From Methylocystis silviterrae (lineage in GTDB: Bacteria; Pseudomonadota; Alphaproteobacteria; Rhizobiales; Beijerinckiaceae), in the NCBI RefSeq assembly GCF_013350005.1, contig NZ_JABVWW010000001.1:310001-374000 (forward strand): 64,000 bases of DNA. The letters are read 5' to 3'. The translations under genes were made by a program, and so were the position numbers. Shown piece after piece: positions 1 to 8,375 of this stretch. Every line of letters starts with the position of its first letter. Position 1 is the first letter of the stretch. The notes under the pieces are model-generated. The model did no database searches, had not been told where the DNA came from, and saw only the letters and a program-made list of their open reading frames with translations.

Positions 1-346
1 CGGGCCCGGCGTCTTCCGCCGCGCGCGTGGCGAGCCGCAGCGCCATGCCGCGGGGGCTAAGTGTGTAGCGTGCGAGCCAGTCTATGAAGCTGCGCAGCTT
101 TTGCGAAAGAGGCGGCCGATCGAGACGGGCGCTGACCGTCTTGAGATTCCCGCCCGGGCCGGAGTCGCCGTCGATCGACCAGACGACGCCATAAGCCTCC
201 CGGCGTCCAAGCGGGGCCGTGACGCTGTCGCCGGGGGAAAGCCGCATCGCCGCGGGGGCGAGGTAGGAATAGGTCGTATCGACTGCGACGGGCGCCAAAA
301 TCTCGACGACTCGCGCTCTTTCTTGCTCGTCCTGCGCCGCGCTCAT
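1..346 (-). CDS. priA: Primosomal protein N' (PriA helicase), N-terminal part, cut by window edge
   Basis: Translating the minus strand from the ATG at 346 gives an open frame of 115 codons that runs off the window start without a stop. It reads MSAAQDEQERARVVEILAPV, then TYSYLAPAAM, LSPGDSVTAPLGRREAYGVV and FIDWLARYTLSPRGMALRL. This is the layout of the PriA N-terminal 3'-DNA-binding domain, which recognises stalled forks before the helicase domain reloads DnaB. The helicase motifs lie outside the window. The gene is divergent from the small membrane protein at 447, so the 100 bp between them should hold both promoters. The family call rests on recognisable N-terminal motifs only. Confidence 0.8.
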   Translation of the reverse strand, partial: MSAAQDEQERARVVEILAPVAVDTTYSYLAPAAMRLSPGDSVTAPLGRREAYGVVWSIDGDSGPGGNLKTVSARLDRPPLSQKLRSFIDWLARYTLSPRGMALRLATRAAEDAGP

Positions 347-446
347 GCCGAGGGCTTAATCCATTTCCCACCCTCAGCGAAAATTTTCTGGAACGAAGCG
401 GCGTGCGACCGGGTTCGAGTATCTCAACCTCTCCACGGAGCCTTCG

Positions 447-938
447 ATGGAAAAATTGTCGCGCATCGGTCTGTCAGCGCTTGTGACGGGAAGCGTCGCA
501 AGCGTCATCTCGACCGCCGCGCTGGCGGCGCTGGCGAAGCTTGAAGGCAGGGGCGCGCTCGAGCCCACCAACGCCACCAGCCATTGGCTTTGGGGGCGCA
601 AATCGCGCGGCCGGCGCGACGTCGACGCCGCACACACAGCGGTGGGCTACGCGACGCATCACGCATCGGCGGTCTTCTGGGCCTTACCCTTCGAGGCCTG
701 GCTCGCGATGCATCCGCCCCGCTCAGCGCTCGAATTGATCGGCGATGCGGCGATGATGTCGGGAATCGCCGCCACCGTCGATTATGGCGTCGCGCCCAAG
801 CGGATCACGCCGGGCTGGGAACTCGCCTTGTCGGACCGCTCGATGGTTGCGGCCTTCGCCGCCTTGGCGGTCGGTCTGGCGTGCGGCGCGGCGGCGTCTC
901 GCGCGCTTCTGGGGGAAGCGGAGATGGAGCAGAGTTAG
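447..938 (+). CDS. Conserved hypothetical membrane protein
   Basis: This 163-residue protein has a hydrophobic N-terminal stretch (about 8-31, LSALVTGSVASVISTAALAA), a middle part with His residues (HTAVGYATHHASAVFWALPF, about 64-83) and a C-terminal hydrophobic segment (about 136-155). Three to four membrane-spanning segments are plausible. I do not recognise the family. The start ATG is preceded by ACGGAG and is divergent from priA. It is followed at 24 bp by the convergent NDH-2-like gene. Codon and base use match the surroundings, which supports a real resident gene. Confidence 0.7.
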   Translation: MEKLSRIGLSALVTGSVASVISTAALAALAKLEGRGALEPTNATSHWLWGRKSRGRRDVDAAHTAVGYATHHASAVFWALPFEAWLAMHPPRSALELIGDAAMMSGIAATVDYGVAPKRITPGWELALSDRSMVAAFAALAVGLACGAAASRALLGEAEMEQS

Positions 939-962
939 CTCCGGCCTCCCGTCGGCGCTGAC

Positions 963-2219
963 TTAGCGCGTAATCAATCGCGAGCCTCGATTGCCTGTCA
1001 GATAGGTCGCGATCCAGCTGATCGCGACGAAGATGCGGCTGCGCAAATTCACTAGAAAATAGATGTGCACGACGCTCCAGAAGAGCCAACCCGGAAAGCC
1101 GGTCAATTCCAGTCGGCCGAGTTTGACGATCGCGGAGTTGCGTCCGATCGTCGCCAAATTGCCGTAGTCCCGATAGCGGAAGGGTTTGCGTGGAGAGCGC
1201 CCCTTCAGACGGAGTCGGATGGCGCGTCCGGCGTATTTCCCCATCTGCTTGGCGGAAGCGGCGAGAGCCGGAACGGGCGCGCCATCAGGACCGGTCAGGA
1301 GAGCGAGATCTCCAATGACGTAGACATCGGGAAGGCCGGGAACCGTCAGATCCCCGCTCACCGGAATGCGTCCGGCGCTGTCGCTTTCAACGCCCAGCCA
1401 GTTCGCGGCGGGCGAAGCCCTTACGCCAGCGGCCCAGAGAATCACGCCGGCGGGAATCTCCTTTTCTCCAGCGACGAGTCGGTCCTCGAAGATCTGGTCG
1501 ACGGGCGTATCCGTCCGCACTTCCACGCCCTTTGCTTCGAGCGAATCGCGCGCATACTCCGAAAGCCGTTCGGGAAAGCTTGCAAGAATGCGCGGCCCCG
1601 CCTCGAGCAAAATGATGCGCGCGTTCCTTGGATCGGCGCGGCGAAACTCCGGTGGGAGCGTTCGCCGGGCGAGTTCGGAAATCGCGCCGGCGAGTTCGAC
1701 TCCCGTCGGTCCGCCCCCGACAATGATGATGGTGAGCAGTCTCTCGCGCTCGACGGGGTCGACGCTAACCTCAGCGCGTTCGAACGCAAGAAGCAGCCGG
1801 CGGCGGATGAGCGTCGCGTCTGAGATGGATTTCAGCCCCGGAGCCAAACTCGCCCAGTTGTGACCGAAGTAGGAGTGGGTGGCCCCTGTCGCGACGACGA
1901 GGACATCATAGCCGATCTCGCATTTGTCGGTCTTTACGACTTTGCGGGCGGCGTCGACGCTCTCAACCGTGAGCATCAGGACGGTCACATCCTTCTGGCG
2001 CCGCACGATGTGGCGTATCGGCCAGGCGACATCAGGCGAAGCAAGGGCTGCGGTCGCGACCTGATAGAGCAGGGGCTGGAAGCAATGATGATTGTTGCTA
2101 TCGAGGATGAAGATGCGCGCTCCGGCGCCATCAAGCGCCTGCGCAGCCGCAATCCCGGCGAAACCGCCGCCGATGATGACGACGCGAGGTTTGCGCTCGG
2201 CGGCGCTGCTGTGCTGCAT
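963..2219 (-). CDS. NAD(P)/FAD-dependent oxidoreductase, type II NADH dehydrogenase-like
   Basis: The 418-residue protein has an FAD-binding Rossmann motif near the N-terminus (VVIIGGGFAGIAAAQAL) and a second dinucleotide motif in the middle (IIIVGGGPTGVELAGAI) for NADH. It carries the ATGATHSYFGH segment, the WAAGVRASP segment and the VYVIGDLALL motif that closes the FAD site, all typical of NDH-2 enzymes that pass electrons from NADH to quinone without pumping protons. The hydrophobic C-terminus (LELTGFPGWLFWSVVHIYFL) fits peripheral membrane anchoring. The ATG at 2219 starts just before the first Rossmann strand; an upstream extension to 2354 in the same frame lacks family character. Family known, exact quinone use inferred. 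Confidence 0.85.
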   Translation of the reverse strand: MQHSSAAERKPRVVIIGGGFAGIAAAQALDGAGARIFILDSNNHHCFQPLLYQVATAALASPDVAWPIRHIVRRQKDVTVLMLTVESVDAARKVVKTDKCEIGYDVLVVATGATHSYFGHNWASLAPGLKSISDATLIRRRLLLAFERAEVSVDPVERERLLTIIIVGGGPTGVELAGAISELARRTLPPEFRRADPRNARIILLEAGPRILASFPERLSEYARDSLEAKGVEVRTDTPVDQIFEDRLVAGEKEIPAGVILWAAGVRASPAANWLGVESDSAGRIPVSGDLTVPGLPDVYVIGDLALLTGPDGAPVPALAASAKQMGKYAGRAIRLRLKGRSPRKPFRYRDYGNLATIGRNSAIVKLGRLELTGFPGWLFWSVVHIYFLVNLRSRIFVAISWIATYLTGNRGSRLITR

Positions 2220-2447
2220 GATGAACCATCCATGGGCGGGCGAGTCGTCAATTGGGCAAGCCGCCCATCGCGACTCAAGATTTAAGCCGTCAAAGGCGCC
2301 AAGGTTCCAGTCTCGCGCGACGCCTTCTCGCCGACATCCGAGGCAAAGCAACAAACTCAGACAGTGCAGGGCGCGACGCAGCGCGGTCCCGCGGAAATTG
2401 AAAAATGATCAGCGTAAGGATCGAGAAATGTAGGCTTCAACTTGGGA

Positions 2448-2480
2448 GAGCCGCGACGCGCAGCATGCGCATCGCGGCTC
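2448..2480 (-). terminator. Hairpin downstream of the SmbP-like gene
   Basis: GAGCCGCGA at 2448-2456 pairs with TCGCGGCTC at 2472-2480, with further pairing inside the loop. It lies directly after the minus-strand gene ending at 2487. There is no clear T-tract, so termination is only inferred. Confidence 0.4.
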
Positions 2481-2486
2481 ATCGCT

Positions 2487-2849
2487 TTATTGATTTGCCG
2501 CCTTCAAATGAATGAGCGCGGACTGGGCATGACGAACGCCTTTGTCAATGCGGCTGGCGTGGTGGGTGCGCTTGGCCGTCTTGAGCGCCCGACTGAGATG
2601 CTTCATCGCCGTCTTGATGTGGCCCTTGGGGTCTTCCCCGCTGGCCGCCTTGGCGTGATCCCAGGCGTTATGCGCATGCTCGGCGAAGGAGGAGGCCATA
2701 TGCCGCTTGCCCTCCTTGATCGCCTCATTCGTCTCCTCGATCGCTTGAGTCAGATGCTCGCTATGGCTTTGCGCCAACGCCATATGCGGCGTCACAAGAA
2801 AAGCGGCCGCGATGGCCAAAGCGGCGAAAATCGAACGACGTGCCAGCAT
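2487..2849 (-). CDS. smbP: SmbP-like small exported metal-binding protein
   Basis: The 120-residue product begins with a signal peptide (MLARRSIFAALAIAAAF followed by a cut after ALA-QS) and continues as a His-rich, helical protein with spaced H residues (HSEHL, KRHM, EHAHNAWDHAK, GHIKTAMKH, THHAS, RHAQSALIHLK). This pattern resembles SmbP, a periplasmic copper-binding four-helix protein first known from Nitrosomonas. The ATG at 2849 is chosen because AGGGGAG lies 7-8 bp upstream and the signal peptide begins there. It stands alone between the NDH-2-like gene and rnpB. Metal preference cannot be read from the sequence; copper is plausible. Confidence 0.75.
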   Translation of the reverse strand: MLARRSIFAALAIAAAFLVTPHMALAQSHSEHLTQAIEETNEAIKEGKRHMASSFAEHAHNAWDHAKAASGEDPKGHIKTAMKHLSRALKTAKRTHHASRIDKGVRHAQSALIHLKAANQ

Positions 2850-2967
2850 TATTAATACTCCCCTATCGCATTTCTCTTTGGTCTCGGCTCGGCGCCCGTC
2901 AGCCTTAGCCAAGGCGAAGAACCAATTTATGAGATGGGACTATTGCTTAGCTATCCAAGGCGACGTT

Positions 2968-2997
2968 TTGACGCCCGTCTTGCATTCCGGCTCGGGG
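2968..2997 (+). promoter_or_regulatory. Possible rnpB promoter
   Basis: A TTGACG box at 2968-2973 sits about 40 bp before the first base of the RNase P RNA. The matching -10 region 17 bp further (CTCGGG) is poor, so this is a weak candidate placed mainly by position. Confidence 0.3.
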
Positions 2998-3011
2998 GCG
3001 CCTATCCCTCA

Positions 3012-3396
<385 letters not shown>

Positions 3397-3737
3397 TAAA
3401 TCAGCGGTATTTCGTAGAGCAGATAAGCGGTCGAGATAGCTTTCGCGAAAAAGCGGCGTCGGCCGGACCAGAAAGCTTTGCGTCATTTTGCTTGCGCCGC
3501 CTTGCGCTCGCCAAATTCGCGCCACCGTAAACGCTCCCTTAACGATAAAAAAGCCTAATAAGGCCGGTTGCCGATCGGCGCGTGGCGACCAGCCTGCTTC
3601 CGACGCCTCGCGGTTCCATGTCGATCAAGACCGCCCAGCCGCAATCGAACCGTCTTGGCGAGCCAGCGCTCGCCGGACGCACAGCGTCGCGCCGCCGACC
3701 CTCTCGCGCCGCGCGCCGCCTGGTGAGGAGCATGAGA
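3397..3737 (+). other. Gene-free stretch between rnpB and rsmH
   Basis: About 340 bp with no convincing gene. It must hold the rnpB 3' processing or termination signals and the promoter of the division cluster. The first part is less GC-rich (AACGATAAAAAAGCCTAATA near 3540-3560). The rsmH frame stays open back to 3582 but this part has no family similarity. mraZ, usual at this place, is absent. Confidence 0.5.
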
Positions 3738-4739
3738 ATGACGTCGGCGCCGCATATTCCGGTGCTGCGCGAGGAGGCGATCGCCGCCCTCGGCGTCCAT
3801 CGTGGCGGCCGCTATATCGACGCCACCTTCGGCGCCGGCGGCTATACGCGCGCCATCCTGACGCAGCCGGAAACGCGCGTGCTCGCCTTCGACCGTGATC
3901 AGACCGCCGTCAAAGCTGGTCAGGCGCTTGTCGACGAGATGCGCGGACGGTTGACGCTCGTTGAAGCGCGCTTTTCTCAACTCGAGGACGTTGCGCGCGC
4001 GCAAGGCTTCACGCCGCTTGACGGCGTCGTCTTCGACATCGGCGTTTCGTCGATGCAGTTCGACCAAGCCGCGCGCGGCTTTTCCTTCCGCGCCGAGGGA
4101 CCGCTCGACATGCGCATGGAGGGGCGAGGGCGCAGCGCCGCCGACATCGTCAATGAAGCGGATGCGGAGACGCTCGCCGACATCCTGTATTTCTACGGCG
4201 AGGAGCGCGCCGCGCGCCGTATCGCGCGCGCCATCGTCCACGACCGCGAAATTGCGCCTTTCACAACGACAAGAGCGCTGGCCGAAATGATCGCTCGCGT
4301 CGCTCCCAACCGCGCCAGCGATATTCATCCGGCGACCAAAAGCTTTCAGGCGTTGCGCATCGCCGTAAACGACGAGCTTCAGGAATTACTGAAGGGGCTG
4401 CTTGGCGCGGAACGGCTTCTCGCCGAAGGCGGTCGTCTCGTCGTCGTGACGTTCCACTCGCTTGAGGATCGTATCGTCAAGCAGTTTCTCTCCGAACGCT
4501 GCGGTCGCGGCGAAACCGGCTCCCGCCGTCTGCCGGGCGAAGCCGCGCCGCCGCAGCCAAGTTTCGTTTGCGAAGGCCGCCAACCGGTGACGCCCACGCC
4601 CGGTGAAACGGCCGCCAATCCGCGCGCGCGTTCGGCCAAATTGCGTTACGCGACCCGCACGGCGGCGGCGCCTCACCCGCTCGACCCAAAGCTCGCGCGC
4701 CTCATTCATCTCCCCGATCGCGACAAGGGAAAAGCCTGA
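3738..4739 (+). CDS. rsmH: 16S rRNA (cytosine(1402)-N4)-methyltransferase RsmH (MraW)
   Basis: SAM-dependent enzyme that methylates N4 of C1402 in the decoding centre of 16S rRNA. The 333-residue protein begins MTSAPHIPVLREEAI, the standard N-terminus, and has the SAM-binding segment YIDATFGAGGYTRAIL, the block DGVVFDIGVSSMQFD, GFSFRAEGPLDMRM, and the C-terminal VVVTFHSLEDRIVKQFL. The ATG at 3738 is chosen because GAGGAG ends 7 bp before it; the ATG at 3732 is too close to that site, and the open frame back to 3582 is not conserved in the family. It opens the dcw cluster and its stop overlaps the ftsL start by one base. Confidence 0.95.
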   Translation: MTSAPHIPVLREEAIAALGVHRGGRYIDATFGAGGYTRAILTQPETRVLAFDRDQTAVKAGQALVDEMRGRLTLVEARFSQLEDVARAQGFTPLDGVVFDIGVSSMQFDQAARGFSFRAEGPLDMRMEGRGRSAADIVNEADAETLADILYFYGEERAARRIARAIVHDREIAPFTTTRALAEMIARVAPNRASDIHPATKSFQALRIAVNDELQELLKGLLGAERLLAEGGRLVVVTFHSLEDRIVKQFLSERCGRGETGSRRLPGEAAPPQPSFVCEGRQPVTPTPGETAANPRARSAKLRYATRTAAAPHPLDPKLARLIHLPDRDKGKA

Positions 4740-5152
4740 TGCTGCGGCTCCTCAATATCGTTGCGGTTCTCCTGCTCGTCGGTTCGGCGGTTTACGCCTA
4801 TTCGATCAAGTATCAGACGAGCTATCGCGCCGAGCAGATCACTAAGACCAAGATCGAGATCAGGCAGGAGCGCGATGCGATTGCGGTGCTGCGCGCCGAA
4901 TGGGCTTATATGACCCGGCCTGAGCGCATTCAGCAGCTCGCTGACGCTTATCTGCCCGGCATGAAACAGATTGAAGCGACGCAGATCGTCGCCGCGCAAT
5001 CGCTTCCCGAGAGATCGCCGCGCGTCGACTCCATCGGCAATAAGCTTGACGCGCTCGGATTGAGCATGCCAGCGACGCCGCCCGTCCCCGGCAGCGCGCC
5101 GACGACCACGCCCAAAGCGCAGGGACAAAGCCAAGAGCGACGCAAGCCATGA
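4739..5152 (+). CDS. ftsL: Cell division protein FtsL
   Basis: A 137-residue bitopic membrane protein with one N-terminal membrane segment (LLNIVAVLLLVGSAVYAYSI, about 4-23), then a short coiled-coil-prone region (SYRAEQITKTKIEIRQERDA) and LRAEWAYMTRPERIQQLADAYL, the conserved segment of alphaproteobacterial FtsL. In the divisome FtsL works with FtsB and FtsQ and activates FtsW-FtsI. The C-terminal 50 residues are Pro/Thr-rich and low in complexity. The call relies on topology plus location between rsmH and ftsI. The start overlaps the rsmH stop (TGATG) and the end overlaps ftsI by 4 bp, which suggests translational coupling. Confidence 0.9.
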   Translation: MLRLLNIVAVLLLVGSAVYAYSIKYQTSYRAEQITKTKIEIRQERDAIAVLRAEWAYMTRPERIQQLADAYLPGMKQIEATQIVAAQSLPERSPRVDSIGNKLDALGLSMPATPPVPGSAPTTTPKAQGQSQERRKP

Positions 5153-6924
5153 CGCAGACGATGCGCGACACGCAACCTTCGCCGCCGCCGAGCGGTAAAA
5201 TTCGCGCGTTTCTGCGCGCCCTATTTTCAACGAGTCTCGCGCTGAGCGCGTCGCGCATGCGGCTCGCGGCGCTCGGCTTTCTCGTGCTCTACGCGGTGAT
5301 TTCGATCAAGCTCGTCTATCTCGGCTTTAAGCCGGAGGCGGCGACGTCGCGGCGCGCCGCGGCGGAGGCCGTCGCGGCGTCCCGCCCGGACATCATCGAT
5401 CGCAACGGCGAGGCGCTCGCAAGCGACGTCAAGGTGATGTCGGTGTTCGCCGAGCCGCGCCGCATCATCGACAAGGACGAGGCGACCGAGCTGCTGACCG
5501 CGGTTTTGCCTGGCCTCGACGCCCGCGAATTGCGAGAGCGGCTCGGCTCCAAGAAGGGCTTCGTTTGGGTGAAGCGCGAGGTCACGTCGCATCAGCGCGA
5601 CGAAGTTTTCCATCTCGGACTGCCGGGCGTCGGATTGATCCCCGAGAACAAGCGTGTTTATCCCAACGGGCCGATCGGCGCGCATGTGCTCGGCTTCGCC
5701 AATGTGGACAATCAGGGCATCGCCGGCATCGAGAAATACATCGACGGGCAGGGTCTCGCCGATTTGCACGGCGCCGGCTTCGGCGTAACGCCCGAGGAAC
5801 TCAAGCCCGTGTCGCTTTCTCTCGACATTCGGGCCACGCATGCGTTGCGCGACGAACTCGAAAAGGGCGTCGTTCATTTCAAAGCGAAGGCAGGCGCCGC
5901 GGCGATCTTGGACGTCAACACCGGAGAGGTCATCGCGCTCGCATCGCTTCCCGACTACGATCCGAACAAGCCGACCGAAGCGCTCGATCCGATCCACATC
6001 AACCGCATGAGCGTCGGCGTTTATGAGATGGGCTCGACCTTCAAGGCGCTGACCATCGCGATGGCGCTCGACTCCGGCAAGGTCAATCTGAATTCACGGC
6101 TCGACGCGCGCGGCGTGCTGTCGTTCGGTCGCTTCAAGATCCATGACTATCACGCGCAAAACCGCGCGCTCACATTGCCGGAAGTTTTCACCTATTCTTC
6201 CAATGTCGGCACCGCGCGTATGGCGATGGGACAGGGCGTGGAGCGGCACAAGGCGTTTTTGCGCAAGATGGGCCAGCTCACGCGCATGCGCACCGAACTG
6301 CCCGAAAGCGCCGAACCCATCGTGCCGAAAAACTGGGGCGAGTTGAACACCATGACCATCGCCTTCGGGCATGGCCTTGCGGTGGCGCCGCTCCAGGCGA
6401 TGATGGCCGTCGGCGCGCTGATGAATGGCGGCTATCTGATCACGCCGACCTTCATCAAGCGCAGTGAGGAGGAAGCGAAGGCGGGCGCCGAACGCGTCGT
6501 GAAACCGGAGACGAGCGAGGCGATGCGCTATCTCATGCGTCTCAACGCCGAAATCGGCACGGCGCGAAGAGTGAACGTCGCCGGCTATTACGTCGGCGGC
6601 AAGACCGGCACCGCGGAAAAGGTCGTTAACGGCCATTATTCGAAGAACCGGCTGTTTAACACTTTCATGGCCGTCGCGCCGTCGGACAAGCCGAAATATC
6701 TGTTCCTGACCATCATGGACGAACCGCAGGGCTTGCCGGAAACCGGCGGCTACGCCACGGCGGCCTATAACGCGGGACATGTAACGGGCGAGATCATCGA
6801 GCGCGTCGGTCCGATTCTCGGCCTCGCGCCGCGTTTCGAGCCGCCGCACCAGCCTTTCCCGCTCCTCGCCAAATTGGGTTATGGCTATGCCAATGTTCCA
6901 GCCCGCGGCGGCGGAGGACATTGA
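5149..6924 (+). CDS. ftsI: Penicillin-binding protein 3, septal transpeptidase FtsI
   Basis: A 591-residue class B penicillin-binding protein that crosslinks septal peptidoglycan. It has a cytoplasmic N-terminus, one membrane segment (about 39-59, LAALGFLVLYAVISIKLVYL), a pedestal domain with RPDIIDRNGE (79-88), and the transpeptidase domain. The active-site motifs are complete: STFK with the nucleophile Ser at 296, SSN at 350-352, and KTGTAEK near 485. It partners FtsW, encoded seven genes downstream. The start lies in an ATGA overlap with ftsL; the stop overlaps the murE ATG by one base. Confidence 0.97.
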   Translation: MTQTMRDTQPSPPPSGKIRAFLRALFSTSLALSASRMRLAALGFLVLYAVISIKLVYLGFKPEAATSRRAAAEAVAASRPDIIDRNGEALASDVKVMSVFAEPRRIIDKDEATELLTAVLPGLDARELRERLGSKKGFVWVKREVTSHQRDEVFHLGLPGVGLIPENKRVYPNGPIGAHVLGFANVDNQGIAGIEKYIDGQGLADLHGAGFGVTPEELKPVSLSLDIRATHALRDELEKGVVHFKAKAGAAAILDVNTGEVIALASLPDYDPNKPTEALDPIHINRMSVGVYEMGSTFKALTIAMALDSGKVNLNSRLDARGVLSFGRFKIHDYHAQNRALTLPEVFTYSSNVGTARMAMGQGVERHKAFLRKMGQLTRMRTELPESAEPIVPKNWGELNTMTIAFGHGLAVAPLQAMMAVGALMNGGYLITPTFIKRSEEEAKAGAERVVKPETSEAMRYLMRLNAEIGTARRVNVAGYYVGGKTGTAEKVVNGHYSKNRLFNTFMAVAPSDKPKYLFLTIMDEPQGLPETGGYATAAYNAGHVTGEIIERVGPILGLAPRFEPPHQPFPLLAKLGYGYANVPARGGGGH

Positions 6925-8375
6925 TGCTGCTTTCCGAACTGCTTGCGACGCCAGACCTTGAGCCCGCCTTGCGCGGGCTTGCCGTCTCTGGCCTGACGGC
7001 GGATAGTCGAATGGCGCGCGGCGGTTTTGCCTTTTTCGCCATCCCGGGCCACGCCGGGGACGGCATGTCCTATGTTGCCGACGCGAAGTTGCGCGGCGCC
7101 TGCGTCGTCGTCGCTCAACGGCGAGCGGACAGCCCGCTGCCGCTCGTCGTCGTCGATGACGTTCGGCGCGCCCTGGCCCTTGCCGCGGCGCGCTTCTTTT
7201 CTCGGCAGCCGTCGACGATCGCGGCCGTCACGGGAACGAGCGGCAAGACATCGGTGGTGGCCTTCTTGCGCCAGATCTGGGCCGCGCTTGGACATGAGGC
7301 GGCCTCGCTAGGCACCGTCGGAATCGTCGATTCTCGCGGCGCGCATTATGGAGCGCTGACGACGCCCGGACCCGTCGAACTGCACAGAACGCTGGACGAA
7401 CTTGCTGGACGGGGCGTGACACATCTCGCCATGGAGGCGTCGTCGCTCGGGATCGATCAGCGGCGGCTCGACGGCATGCGCGTCGACGTCGCGGGCTTCA
7501 CCAATTTCTCGCGCGACCATCTCGACCATCACGCCGACATGGAGGAGTATTTCGCGGCGAAGATGCGGCTCTTCGACACGCTGCTGCACCCGGGCCAGAC
7601 GGCTGTGATCGACGCCGACAGCGACGTTGCGTCCCGCGTCATCGACATTTGCCGCGCGAGGGGCCTCACAATTTTGAGCGTCGGTTCGAAGGGAGAGACG
7701 ATAAGGCTCCTTTCGGCGACGCCGTCCGCCTTGGAAACGTCGCTGCGGCTCCGCCATAATGGCGCCGAATATGAGGTGAATCTGCCGCTCGCCGGCGCCT
7801 TCCAGGTCTCGAACGCGCTTGTCGCCGCCGGGCTGGCGATCGCAAGCGGCGATGATCCGGGGCAGGTCTTTGCGGCGCTCGAAGCGCTCAAAGGCGCGCC
7901 GGGGCGGCTCGAACTCGTCGGCCAGCGCAATGGCGCGCCGATTTTCGTAGATTACGCGCATAAGCCCGACGCGCTGGAGAAAGTGCTCGCCACTATACGG
8001 CCGCTGACAAAAAAACGCCTGATTGTCGTCTTCGGGTGCGGCGGCGATCGTGATCGTGGCAAGCGCCCGCTGATGGGGGACATCGTCGCCCGGGCGGCGG
8101 ATGTCGCTATCGTCACGGACGACAATCCGCGCAGCGAGGACGCCGCCGCCATTCGCGCAGAAATTCTCGAAGGAACCCGCGGCGGCGCGGCGCACATTAT
8201 CGAGATCGGAGACCGGCGCGCGGCGATCGCCAACGCCGTCGCGGGGCTTGAAGCGGGCGATGCGCTCGTCGTCGCTGGAAAGGGCCACGAAACCGGGCAG
8301 ATCGTCGGCGACCGCGTTTTGCCTTTCTCCGATCATGAGGCGATTGCGCAGGCGCTCAAGGAGAATCATCCATGA
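6924..8375 (+). CDS. murE: UDP-MurNAc-tripeptide synthetase MurE (meso-diaminopimelate adding)
   Basis: Cytoplasmic Mur ligase that adds the third residue to UDP-MurNAc-L-Ala-D-Glu. The ATP loop is TGTSGKTSVVAF, the middle domain has HLAMEASSLGIDQRRLDG and FTNFSRDHLDHH, and the C-terminal domain contains DDNPRSED, whose DNPR motif marks specificity for meso-diaminopimelate rather than lysine. Length of 483 residues is normal. The ATG at 6924 overlaps the ftsI stop; a TTG one codon earlier is possible but less likely. The end overlaps murF by 4 bp. Confidence 0.97.
   Translation: MLLSELLATPDLEPALRGLAVSGLTADSRMARGGFAFFAIPGHAGDGMSYVADAKLRGACVVVAQRRADSPLPLVVVDDVRRALALAAARFFSRQPSTIAAVTGTSGKTSVVAFLRQIWAALGHEAASLGTVGIVDSRGAHYGALTTPGPVELHRTLDELAGRGVTHLAMEASSLGIDQRRLDGMRVDVAGFTNFSRDHLDHHADMEEYFAAKMRLFDTLLHPGQTAVIDADSDVASRVIDICRARGLTILSVGSKGETIRLLSATPSALETSLRLRHNGAEYEVNLPLAGAFQVSNALVAAGLAIASGDDPGQVFAALEALKGAPGRLELVGQRNGAPIFVDYAHKPDALEKVLATIRPLTKKRLIVVFGCGGDRDRGKRPLMGDIVARAADVAIVTDDNPRSEDAAAIRAEILEGTRGGAAHIIEIGDRRAAIANAVAGLEAGDALVVAGKGHETGQIVGDRVLPFSDHEAIAQALKENHP

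Noticed and set aside
57-371. Minus-strand 104-residue frame at the window start
   Set aside because: Arg-rich shadow; the neighbouring minus frame ending at 346 has PriA similarity.
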